Notes under the pieces: generated by a model
What the model saw: the letters and a program-made list of their open reading frames with translations, nothing else
Database searches by the model: none
What the model was told of the DNA's origin: nothing
From: Thermacetogenium sp. UBA4966
GTDB taxonomy: Bacteria; Bacillota; DSM-12270; Thermacetogeniales; Thermacetogeniaceae
Length of the DNA: 12,184 nucleotides
NCBI GenBank assembly: GCA_002397275.1
Contig: DHAA01000070.1
Location: forward strand, 1-12,184
Direction of reading: 5' to 3'
Shown here: in pieces, positions 1 to 6,854 of the stretch
Numbering within the stretch: position 1 is the stretch's first letter
How the letters are laid out: the number at the start of each line of letters is the position of its first letter
Made by a program: the position numbers and the translations under genes

Positions 1-105
1 GCCACAGATAAGGCATACGGTTTTAAAAATCTGAATAACCTGAGCAAATTATCCTCTCCCAACAGTGTGACCAGGGGACGACCGCCCTTTGGTCACGCTT
101 TCTAG
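1..105 (+). CDS. C-terminal tail of an unidentified reading frame, possibly a transposase
   Basis: A frame is open from base 1 and ends at TAG 103-105, giving 34 residues beginning ATDKAYGFKNLNNLSKL. The KAYGFKNLNN stretch faintly recalls the C-terminal end of ISL3-type transposases, but this is too short to assign. The last residues (SVTRGRPPFGHAF) are simply the translation of the palindrome at 64-99, as if the repeat had landed on or supplied the gene's end. It could also be a chance open frame. No start is visible because the window cuts it. Confidence 0.25.
   Translation, partial: ATDKAYGFKNLNNLSKLSSPNSVTRGRPPFGHAF
64..99. repeat. REP-like palindromic hairpin
   Basis: AGTGTGACCA (64-73) pairs with TGGTCACGCT (90-99): ten pairs with one G-T wobble. 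Pairing can extend inward through G-T and G-C pairs to 77/86, leaving an 8-base loop. The sequence GTGACCAGGGGACG resembles a dispersed palindrome I recall from Clostridia genomes, often near REP-associated transposases. No T-run follows, so it is not a typical terminator. The family assignment is from memory and was not searched. Confidence 0.5.
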
Positions 106-210
106 CGTTAACTCCTGGGAAGCATACTTCGGAGTAGACGGCAATAACGATTCATACTTCTTGATGTATAAAAGGCTTTCCTTTGTGTATAACAAGAAAA
201 AACGCCCCCT

Positions 211-289
211 CTTTATCTGCACATATAAACAAGCATTATATGCAGATAAGCATTGCCTTTCTGCATATAATTTGACAAAATATATGCAG
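211..289 (+). promoter_or_regulatory. Operator-like array of four TGCATATAA-type half sites with a TATAAT box
   Basis: Four related elements alternate in orientation: CTGCACATATAA (217-228, +), ATTATATGCAG (235-245, -), CTGCATATAAT (261-271, +) and AATATATGCAG (279-289, -). The second and third are perfect 11-base inverted repeats with a 15-base spacer. The outer flanks also match: CTTTATCTGCA at 211-221 against TGCAGATAAG at 241-250. The third copy contains TATAAT (266-271), a perfect -10 box, although no good -35 lies 16-18 bases upstream. The arrangement suggests a repressor or activator site controlling the Fic gene that follows. The Fic protein's own winged helix is one candidate ligand, which is inference. 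Confidence 0.5.
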
Positions 290-318
290 AAAATTAAGGA
301 GGCTGAAGCAAAGAGCAG

Positions 319-1367
319 ATGAGAACATTCGATTACTCTTTTTTAGAGAACGGCTTGCTCTCCCGGCACGTCTTGTCAATATCGCCAGCGCCATCAGTGA
401 ACTGAAAACTCTGGAAAGGGAGCGTAAGGATAGCTTTCGTGAAATCTTCGCCGGCCTGGAGAGGATCGCCAGGGTACAGTCGGTTAAAGGCTCCAACGAA
501 ATTGAGGGCATTGTGACCAGCGATGAGCGCATTAACGAAATCGTTAACCGCAACAGCGCGCCGCTCAACCACAATGAGGCGGAAATTGCCGGATACCGCG
601 ACGCTCTGAATCTAATCCACAACAGCTCCGACAGCATAGACATCCGTGAAAGCGACATCCTGCGTCTCCACGAGGTCATGCTCTCCTATGCGCCGTCCGG
701 CGGCGGCAGATATAAGGAAACGGACAATGTGATCATGGAGATCGACGCAGCCGGGAACCGCGGCCTGCGCTTTTCCCCGGTCCCGGCAAAGGATACTGCG
801 CAAGCCACGGAGCAGCTTACCCTGGCCTATATGGAGGCGAGAAGCAACTACAACATCAATCAGCTTCTGCTGACACCCTGTTTTATCCTGGATTTTCTGT
901 GTATTCACCCCTTTGCAGACGGCAATGGGAGAATATCCAGGCTGCTTTCCCTTCTGCTGTTATACAAAAACGGATTTGACGCAGGTAAATATGTTTCTTT
1001 TGAAGAGCAGATCAACAGGACCAAAATAAGGTATTATCAAGCGTTAAAGGAATCCTCTCAGGGCTGGCACACTAATGAAAACAGCTATTTCCCCTTTATG
1101 GAACATTTCATGTCCACGCTGTTGCTGTGCTACAAAGAGCTTGATCAACGCTTTGCAGTTGTCCACGGTAAAAAGGTCACCAAAAAGCAGCGCATTGCAG
1201 CAACTGTGCTCAACAGCCTCTTACCCATTTCCAAAAGGGAAATAGCCTATGTTTTACCGGATATCAGCCAGACCACCATCGAAGCGGTGTTGTCCTCAAT
1301 GGTCAAAGGAGGCCTCATAGAAAAGGTCGGGCGTTCGCGAAACACCAAATACATTAAGAAAAAGTGA
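319..1367 (+). CDS. Fic family protein (likely AMP-transferase) with C-terminal winged helix; frameshifted near the N-terminus
   Basis: Fic proteins usually transfer AMP from ATP to hydroxyls of target proteins. The catalytic loop HPFADGNGRISR is encoded from base 906 (H196 of the reconstructed 348-residue protein). The inhibitory motif SNEIEG, matching (S/T)xxxE(G/N), lies at 492-509. The C-terminal ~65 residues form a winged helix of the kind found in many Fic proteins. The frame from ATG 319 reads MRTFDYSFLENGLL, typical of this family's start, but hits a stop. The family sequence resumes as PARLVNIASAISELK one frame back, so CTCTCCC at 358-364 seems to carry two extra bases (or lack one). 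The main frame is open from 276 but has no ATG/GTG/TTG before GTG 513, which would give 284 residues without the inhibitory motif. AAGGAGG (296-302) is 16 bases from ATG 319, too far for a normal site. The gene is either a pseudogene, a sequencing error or truncated. It converges on tex with a 5-base gap. Confidence 0.85.
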
Positions 1368-1372
1368 GTTTG

Positions 1373-3505
1373 CTATTTTTTCATGGAAAGAGAAATGCGG
1401 CATCTCTGTATATCAACGGAGAGCACACGCACAGTGACCACATCACCCACCGCCACCCGGTCAAGGGGATTTTTGACAAATTCATGGCTCAGTTCGGAGA
1501 TATGCACCAGCCCGTCGTTTTTGACCCCGATATCCACAAAGGCGCCGAAGTCCACGACGTTGCGCACCACTCCTTTTAATTCCATGCCGGATCTAAGGTC
1601 GTCGATGCTCAGCACATCGGTGCGGAAAACAGGCTGCGGCAAGTCTTCCCGCGGGTCACGTCCCGGGCGCAGCAGAGCCTCGATGATATCTCTCAGTGTA
1701 GGCGCCCCGGCGCCGAGTTTTTGCGCGGTTTCTTCAACATTCAGCGGCGATAATGTGCCGCGCAATGAAGGCGTCCCGATTTCATCCAAAGAACACCCCG
1801 CGGATTCCAGGAGCCGATCGGTCAGAGCATAAGACTCCGGATGGATCGGGGTAACATCCAGCGGATTATCCCCGCCGCTGATCCTCAAAAAACCGGCGCA
1901 CTGTTCAAAGGTCTTCCGCCCCAGCCGCGGCACCGCGGACAGCTGCCCCCTGTTTCTGAAAACCCCGTTCTCCTCCCGGAAGCGCACGATATTTTCAGCT
2001 ACGGAGGAATTGATCCCCGACACATAGCTGAGCAGCGAGGCTGAGGCGGTGTTCAGATCCACCCCCACATGGTTTACGGCGGACTCGACGACTTTGGACA
2101 GGCTTTCATCCAGACGCTTGGGGGGTACGTCATGCTGGTACTGCCCCACGCCGACGGCCTTCGGTTCGATTTTAACCAGTTCTGCCAGGGGATCCTGCAG
2201 ACGGCGGGCGATGGAGACCGCGCTCCGCCGGGAGACATCGAGGTCCGGGAACTCCTTGATGGCCAGCTTTGATGCGGAATAAACGCTGGCCCCGGCCTCG
2301 CTGACGATCACATAAGCCAACCCCGGCCTTTTCAGCTTGCGGATCAAACCGGCTGCGAACTGCTCTGTTTCACGGGAAGCAGTGCCGTTCCCGATGGCGA
2401 TCACCTCTATCCCCTGCTCCTCTATCAACCGGGTGAAGACCTTCTCCGCCTCCCGGAGCTTCTGCTGCGGGGGCGTGGGATAAACCACCCCCACATCCAG
2501 CAGTTTGCCGGTCTGATCCACGACCGCCCACTTGCATCCCGTCCTGTAAGCAGGGTCGACCCCCAGAACCATTTTCCCCCGCACAGGCGGCTGCAGCAGC
2601 AAACTGCGCAGGTTCTTGGAAAAAACGACTATGGCCTGTTCCGAGGCTTTCTCGGTCAGCTCGGAGCGCATCTCCCGCTCCACCGCCGGCGCGATAAGCC
2701 GCCGGTAAGCGTCGGCAGCGGCTCTTTTCACCAAATCAGCGGTAACGCTGTTCTCTCTCACAAAATTTTTATGCAGCCAGGAGAGGATCGCCTCAGCGTC
2801 GACCTCCACCGCTGCCTGCAGAAATTCCTCACGCTCACCGCGGTTGATGGCCAGCACCCGATGGGAAGGGATTTTGGAGAGAGGCTCTTTGAACTGATAG
2901 TACATCTCGTAAACAGAATCTTGTTCTATATCCCTGGCCCGCACCGACAGATAACCATGCCTCCTCGTATAATCCCGCACCCAGCCGCGCGCCCGGGGAT
3001 CATCCGCCACATCCTCGGCTATAATGTCCATCGCCCCCTGCAAGGCATCCTCAACAGCCGGAACATCTTCTGTGAGATACTTTTCCGCTTCCGTTTCCGC
3101 AGAACCGGCGGCAGGAAAAGACATAAGATACTCTGCCAGGGGCGCCAACCCCCTCTCTCGGGCCGCGCTTGCTCTGGTTTTTCGCTTCGGCCGGTAAGGG
3201 CGGTAAATATCCTCGACGTCGGTCAGCTTTTCAGCCCGGCCGATCTCCCGGCGGAGGTCGTCGGTCAAATTCCCCTGCTCATCCAGCAGCCGGATTACTT
3301 CCTCTTTGCGCTGTTCCAGGGAGCGGTAGTAGCCCACCCGCTCCTCGATGCCGCGGATCTGAGTCTCATCCAATTCCCCGGTCATTTCCTTGCGGTACCT
3401 GGCGATGAAAGGAACAGTGTTCCCCTCGTCAAGCAGCTTTACCGTACTCGCTACATCTTTAGGGGAAAGCCCCAGTTCCTTCGCCGTGATCTGCAGAATA
3501 TCAAT
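1373..3505 (-). CDS. tex: Tex-family transcription accessory / S1 RNA-binding protein
   Basis: Tex is a conserved cytoplasmic nucleic-acid-binding protein linked to transcription and, in some pathogens, toxin expression. From the proposed start it has 710 residues, close to the ~720 usual in Firmicutes (B. subtilis YdcI). In order: the helical Tex N-terminus containing the GNTVPFIARYRKE motif, the YqgF/RNase H-like domain starting near residue 313 (VLGVDPAYRTG), the helix-hairpin-helix region at about 480-550, and an S1 domain at about 638-710 (GVVRNVVDFGAFVDIG) ending in MKK. The first ATG (base 3385) would remove about 40 conserved residues and has no well-spaced ribosome binding site. Upstream, the frame is open to the methyltransferase stop with no ATG, GTG or TTG. 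AAGGGGGAG precedes ATC (3508-3506) and ATT (3505-3503). I place the start at ATT, as known for infC. It lies 60 bases downstream of dam and probably shares its transcript. Confidence 0.93.
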   Translation of the reverse strand: MDILQITAKELGLSPKDVASTVKLLDEGNTVPFIARYRKEMTGELDETQIRGIEERVGYYRSLEQRKEEVIRLLDEQGNLTDDLRREIGRAEKLTDVEDIYRPYRPKRKTRASAARERGLAPLAEYLMSFPAAGSAETEAEKYLTEDVPAVEDALQGAMDIIAEDVADDPRARGWVRDYTRRHGYLSVRARDIEQDSVYEMYYQFKEPLSKIPSHRVLAINRGEREEFLQAAVEVDAEAILSWLHKNFVRENSVTADLVKRAAADAYRRLIAPAVEREMRSELTEKASEQAIVVFSKNLRSLLLQPPVRGKMVLGVDPAYRTGCKWAVVDQTGKLLDVGVVYPTPPQQKLREAEKVFTRLIEEQGIEVIAIGNGTASRETEQFAAGLIRKLKRPGLAYVIVSEAGASVYSASKLAIKEFPDLDVSRRSAVSIARRLQDPLAELVKIEPKAVGVGQYQHDVPPKRLDESLSKVVESAVNHVGVDLNTASASLLSYVSGINSSVAENIVRFREENGVFRNRGQLSAVPRLGRKTFEQCAGFLRISGGDNPLDVTPIHPESYALTDRLLESAGCSLDEIGTPSLRGTLSPLNVEETAQKLGAGAPTLRDIIEALLRPGRDPREDLPQPVFRTDVLSIDDLRSGMELKGVVRNVVDFGAFVDIGVKNDGLVHISELSHEFVKNPLDRVAVGDVVTVRVLSVDIQRCRISLSMKK

Positions 3506-3565
3506 GATTGTTAACTCCCCCTTATTCCTGGACGCGGTTATCGCCTCTATTTTATCAAAAACTCA

Positions 3566-4399
3566 TCAGTAATTCATTACCAGAAGCTCTGCGACATCCC
3601 CCCGCCGCTCCCCCTTGGAGTTGACGGATCGCCTGGCCCGGATCACTTCTATTTTGTAATCCCGATAAAGGTCCATAATATAATCTGTGGCTGAATTCGA
3701 TAAAAGGAAGCTGATTCCCTTTTTATTCAACTTATCGCAACTATTTTTAAGCCTGGCCTGCTCCTCCCGGCCAAAACCGCCCCTGTCGTAGCCGGTGAAG
3801 CTTGCGGTTGCGGAAAGCGGGTCATATGGCGGATCAAGGTAAACAAAAGCGCCCTTTTCCGCCCCTTGCAGAGCATCCTCAAAATCCTGACAGGCAAATC
3901 CGATCTGAGCGCTGTTAAAATAAGCGCTGACCGCCCTCAAAGCGGTTTCATTGACGATATTCGGCTTTCTATAGTTCCCAAAGGGAGCGTTGAACTCCCC
4001 CGATTTGTTGACCCGGAATAAGCCGTTGTAACAGGTCTTGTTGAGATAAATAATCCTGGAGGCCCTCTGCACCGGGGTCAGCATACTATAAAACTCCCTG
4101 TTCCGGTCCAGTTCCCTAATCCGGTAAAAATAATCTTCTTCATTCTTGTGCCGTTGGAGGTCCGCGATTAACCCCTCCACATTTTCTTTAATAACCACAT
4201 AAATGTTCATTAATTCGCAATTTATGTCGTTGACGACAGCCCTCTGCGGCTGCAGCTCGAACAGAAGCGCTCCCCCGCCGACAAACGGCTCATAATAAAC
4301 AGAAAACGTTTCCGGGACGTATTTTGTTATTTCACTTAATATCTGACGCTTGCCGCCGACCCATTTCACCACCGGCGTAATAGAATTGCTCTTATCCAC
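3566..4399 (-). CDS. DNA adenine methyltransferase, Dam/DpnM (D12 alpha) family
   Basis: The 277-residue protein should transfer a methyl group from S-adenosylmethionine to N6 of adenine, most likely in GATC by family. It has the class-alpha order: KWVGGKRQ near the N-terminus, the AdoMet-binding motif YEPFVGGGALLFEL (about residues 36-49), and the catalytic DPPY motif at about 188-191 (YLDPPYDPL). Length is normal for Dam/DpnM. The start is GTG (4399), with GAGGAG six bases upstream (complement of 4406-4411). No restriction endonuclease gene is adjacent, so it looks like an orphan methylase, although a partner elsewhere cannot be excluded. It is the first gene of a probable dam-tex unit. GATC specificity is inferred from family, not proven. 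Confidence 0.92.
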   Translation of the reverse strand: MDKSNSITPVVKWVGGKRQILSEITKYVPETFSVYYEPFVGGGALLFELQPQRAVVNDINCELMNIYVVIKENVEGLIADLQRHKNEEDYFYRIRELDRNREFYSMLTPVQRASRIIYLNKTCYNGLFRVNKSGEFNAPFGNYRKPNIVNETALRAVSAYFNSAQIGFACQDFEDALQGAEKGAFVYLDPPYDPLSATASFTGYDRGGFGREEQARLKNSCDKLNKKGISFLLSNSATDYIMDLYRDYKIEVIRARRSVNSKGERRGDVAELLVMNY

Positions 4400-4427
4400 T
4401 GTTCGCTCCTCAACTGACTTAAAATAA

Positions 4428-4456
4428 AATATAGCCCTAATATTACCATATCACAA
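4428..4456 (-). promoter_or_regulatory. SigA-like promoter of the DNA methyltransferase gene
   Basis: On the minus strand TTGTGA (complement of 4451-4456) and TATATT (complement of 4428-4433) are separated by exactly 17 bases. The -10 box ends 28 bases before the GTG start at 4399, leaving a leader of about 20 bases that carries the GAGGAG site. The match to the housekeeping consensus is good but rests on sequence alone. Confidence 0.55.
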
Positions 4457-4764
4457 TAATTAAATTCTCTATTTGCCATCTATAAGAACAATTAGGCAAA
4501 ACCGGTGCATATTCCTATGCGCCATATCCAAAGGCCGGCTGGATTCCAGCGAGGCGACGCGATGCTGGGAGCTTTTGATAACATGGGGTGCAGCGAGCCG
4601 TCGGTTAATTTGGATGTCGGAATCCACCGGCATGCTGCGCCGCCTCTGTATAGTGACGCGCTCATAGAATATATTCATTAAAATAAACCCGGGCTAAAGA
4701 TTTTTTTAAGGTGGACATGGTATTATTAGAATATACACAGCGCCCTCTGCAGAGGAGGAAAAAG
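4457..4764. other. Intergenic region with a G+C-rich patch, no convincing gene
   Basis: A+T-rich edges (about 4420-4495 and 4672-4735) enclose a clearly G+C-richer patch at about 4497-4670. Several frames are open through it on both strands, for example 54 codons from ATG 4516 and a minus-strand frame over 4469-4678. They disagree with each other, have no ribosome binding site and resemble nothing I know. Small palindromes include GCTGG/CCAGC at 4538-4550. The region must contain the promoter of the response regulator, but I see no well-spaced -35/-10 pair. TGGACA at 4712-4717 and TATACA at 4732-4737 are only 14 bases apart. Confidence 0.4.
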
Positions 4765-5436
4765 ATGAAATTGCTGCTGGTTGAAGATGAACGACAGCTT
4801 TCCGAAGCCCTGGCAGAGCTTCTTTCTAAAAATAAGTACAGCATCGACGCCGTCTACGATGGGGAAGCCGGGCTTGATTACGCCTTGACCGGGGTTTACG
4901 ATGTGATCGTATTAGATATCATGCTGCCTAAACTGGATGGATTGGAATTGCTGCGTCAGCTGCGCTCCGCGGGTATTTCCACACCGACGATCCTGCTCAC
5001 CGCCAAGGGGGATATCAAAGACAAGGTGGCCGGACTGGACAGCGGAGCGGATGATTATCTGGCAAAGCCGTTCGCCGCGGAAGAATTACTGGCCAGGATC
5101 CGAGCCCTCTGTCGGCGCAAAGGGGAGATCATCCCTGACGACACCCTGAGTTTCGCAGATTTTCACCTCAATCTATCCTCGTACGAACTGGAAGGAGAAA
5201 ACGGCAGCGTACGGCTTACCTCCAAAGAATTTGAAATAATAAGACACTTTTTGTACAAGCCCCACCGGGTGGTGACCAAAGACGAACTGATCGAAAAAGT
5301 ATGGGGCTTTGATTCTGAGGCGGATTACAACAACATTGAGGTATACATCTCTTTTATACGCAAAAAGCTGGACCATATCGGCTCTAAAGCCATGATCACC
5401 ACATTGCGGGGGATCGGCTATAAGCTGGAGGAATAA
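4765..5436 (+). CDS. Two-component response regulator, OmpR/PhoB family
   Basis: This 223-residue DNA-binding regulator has an N-terminal receiver domain (about residues 1-115) and a C-terminal winged helix (about 125-222, ending TTLRGIGYKLEE). The receiver residues are all present: acidic pair E7/D8, phosphorylated D51 in VLDIMLP, T79 in LLTAKGD and K101 in YLAKPF. I chose ATG 4765 because AGAGGAGG (4751-4758) lies six bases upstream and the protein then begins MKLLLVEDE, as in relatives. An in-frame GTG at 4711 would add 18 residues without similarity. The cognate kinase begins 3 bases after the stop, so the pair is co-transcribed. The target genes cannot be read from this window. The flagellar genes downstream have their own SigD promoter. 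Confidence 0.95.
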   Translation: MKLLLVEDERQLSEALAELLSKNKYSIDAVYDGEAGLDYALTGVYDVIVLDIMLPKLDGLELLRQLRSAGISTPTILLTAKGDIKDKVAGLDSGADDYLAKPFAAEELLARIRALCRRKGEIIPDDTLSFADFHLNLSSYELEGENGSVRLTSKEFEIIRHFLYKPHRVVTKDELIEKVWGFDSEADYNNIEVYISFIRKKLDHIGSKAMITTLRGIGYKLEE

Positions 5437-5439
5437 ACC

Positions 5440-6639
5440 TTGTTTGATAAACTCAAAAGAAAATTTGTGATCATCAATATGTCTCTGCTGACCCTTGTTT
5501 TCGCGGCTATTTTCTCCGTTATTTACATAGTAACAGCCGTCGCCGCAGACCGCCAAACCGAAATGGCCTTAACGCAGCTGATGTTCTCGCCGTCTCTTTC
5601 TTATGCCGGCGATCCCCGCACAGCGACCAGCATAGTGGCGGAGCTGAACGAAAAGGGAGCGGTCGTTAAAACATCATCCTTTGTCAACATCAGCAATGAC
5701 GTCGTCGGCGAGGCTATCAAACAGGCTCTGCAAGCCGAAGCTTCATCGGACAATATCAAAATCAAAGACACATATTATGCCTTTCTGAAGCAAAGTTCCG
5801 CGCAGGGCACAAAGATCGTCTTTGTCGACCGCACCGCGCAGCGCCAAACCCTCATGGATCTTTTACTGAACTTCTTACTGGTAGGCGGGGGCAGCCTGAT
5901 CATTCTTTTGTTAGTCAGCATCTATTTCGCCAATAGATCGATAGATCCGATCAAAGAGATGTTTGAAAAGCAAAAACAATTTATTGCCGACGCCTCGCAT
6001 GAACTGAGAACGCCTCTAACAGTGATCAAAACAAATCTGGCGCTGATCACTGCCAACAGCACGGAAACCGTGAAAAGTCAGGCCAAATGGCTGGACTATA
6101 TCAGTTCCCAATCCGATAGAATGTCCGAACTGGCCGAGGATATGCTGGCCCTCTCCGTGTTGGATAATATGAAAATTAAGCCGATTTTCAACCGCTTCAA
6201 TTTAAGTAAAACCTTAAGCAGTACGATATTATCATTTGAGGCCATCTTTTTCGAAAATAACATAACCATCCACACCCAGATACAAGCGGATGTTTTCATC
6301 AACGGCGATGAAGAAGGGATCAAAAAAGTGATCAACATCCTCATCGACAACGCCGTCAAAAACACACCGGAAAACGGAGAGATTACAGCCTCGCTGGCTG
6401 TGGAAAAAAATAAAATTAAAATAACTGTTAAGAACAGCGGCCGGGGAATTCCTGCCGAACATCTGGAAAAAATCTTTGAACGCTTTTACCGCGCCGATAC
6501 CTCACGGGCCAGAGAAAGCGGCGGATACGGTTTAGGGCTGGCTATCGCTAAATCAATCGTCGAAAAACACCAGGGGAATATTTATGCTCGAAGCAATCCC
6601 GGGGCAGATACGACATTTATCGTCGAACTGAAAGCGTGA
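5440..6639 (+). CDS. Membrane sensor histidine kinase
   Basis: The 399-residue kinase partners with the response regulator just upstream. A short cytoplasmic N-terminus is followed by a membrane segment at about residues 9-35, an extracytoplasmic sensor region of about 105 residues, and a second membrane segment at about 142-164. A brief linker, with no full HAMP domain visible, leads to the phosphorylated H187 in ADASHELRTPL. The ATPase domain shows N (INILIDNAVKNTP), G1 (NSGRGIP), F (IFERFYRAD) and G2 (GYGLGLAIAKSIV) boxes. The start is TTG 5440. GGAGGA (5427-5432), inside the regulator's last codons, is correctly spaced, so translation is likely coupled. The sensor region resembles nothing I recognise, so the stimulus is unknown. 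Confidence 0.94.
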   Translation: MFDKLKRKFVIINMSLLTLVFAAIFSVIYIVTAVAADRQTEMALTQLMFSPSLSYAGDPRTATSIVAELNEKGAVVKTSSFVNISNDVVGEAIKQALQAEASSDNIKIKDTYYAFLKQSSAQGTKIVFVDRTAQRQTLMDLLLNFLLVGGGSLIILLLVSIYFANRSIDPIKEMFEKQKQFIADASHELRTPLTVIKTNLALITANSTETVKSQAKWLDYISSQSDRMSELAEDMLALSVLDNMKIKPIFNRFNLSKTLSSTILSFEAIFFENNITIHTQIQADVFINGDEEGIKKVINILIDNAVKNTPENGEITASLAVEKNKIKITVKNSGRGIPAEHLEKIFERFYRADTSRARESGGYGLGLAIAKSIVEKHQGNIYARSNPGADTTFIVELKA

Positions 6640-6646
6640 ACCGCGT

Positions 6647-6676
6647 AAAACTTTTCAATTTAACGGTAAAGTTTTT
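6647..6676 (+). terminator. Weak terminator-like hairpin after the two-component operon
   Basis: AAAACTTT (6647-6654) is the exact complement of AAAGTTTT (6668-6675), with a 13-base loop and further T residues at 6676-6677. The stem has only one G-C pair, so it is weak. Its right arm overlaps the -35 element of the flagellin promoter (6667-6670). Confidence 0.35.
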
Positions 6677-6693
6677 TGCGCGTTAGCCGATAA
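6667..6693 (+). promoter_or_regulatory. SigD (sigma-28) promoter for flagellin
   Basis: TAAA (6667-6670), 15 bases, then GCCGATAA (6686-6693) matches the sigma-28 consensus TAAA-N15-GCCGATAA/T almost perfectly. It lies in the right orientation upstream of flagellin, a standard SigD target. Transcription would start near 6700, giving a leader of about 155 nt. Confidence 0.85.
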
Positions 6694-6699
6694 GAATAA

Positions 6700-6854
6700 T
6701 AGGACTCTCTTGAGAGGGCCTAGGACCCTTGGATTACCGTAAGAAAGAGCACGGGTATTGAGCCGGCCCTTACCCCCGGACGGACTGCGGGCCGCTTAAT
6801 ATAAAAACGGCGGGAAAGGATGCCCGCCTTTAATCAAACAAGGAGGTATGAACA
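6700..6854 (+). promoter_or_regulatory. Flagellin 5' leader with GGA-rich hairpins, CsrA-type sites
   Basis: The leader holds seven GGA motifs, at 6702, 6723, 6731, 6778, 6782, 6818 and 6842. The clearest site is a hairpin, GGCGGG (6809-6814) and CCCGCC (6823-6828), whose 8-base loop AAAGGATG presents GGA. This is close to the CsrA consensus RUACARGGAUGU. The next GGA is within the ribosome binding site AGGAGG (6841-6846), 24 bases on. A second possible hairpin, GGCCC (6765-6769) with GGGCC (6789-6793), loops out two more GGA. In B. subtilis CsrA represses the flagellin mRNA in this way and is antagonised by FliW. Neither csrA nor fliW is in this window, so the role is inference. Confidence 0.5.

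Noticed and set aside
89..322. A 77-codon frame from TTG before the Fic gene
   Set aside because: It runs through the REP-like hairpin and the operator-like array, has no ribosome binding site, and its protein has no recognisable features. It ends in an ATGA overlap with ATG 319, which I consider chance.
236..679. A 147-codon minus-strand frame over the Fic start
   Set aside because: It is antisense to Fic sequence that matches the family, and its Ser/Leu/Arg-rich composition is typical of a shadow frame.
2771..3514. A 247-codon plus-strand frame inside tex
   Set aside because: It is wholly antisense to well-conserved Tex domains. Such frames are common opposite G+C-rich coding sequence.
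4469..4678. Overlapping frames on both strands in the G+C-rich patch
   Set aside because: They contradict each other, lack ribosome binding sites and show no familiar motif. The patch is reported as unexplained rather than as a gene.
6809..6830. The hairpin before the flagellin ribosome binding site read as a rho-independent terminator
   Set aside because: Only three T follow the stem and it would end the flagellin transcript before its gene. A GGA-displaying regulatory hairpin fits better.
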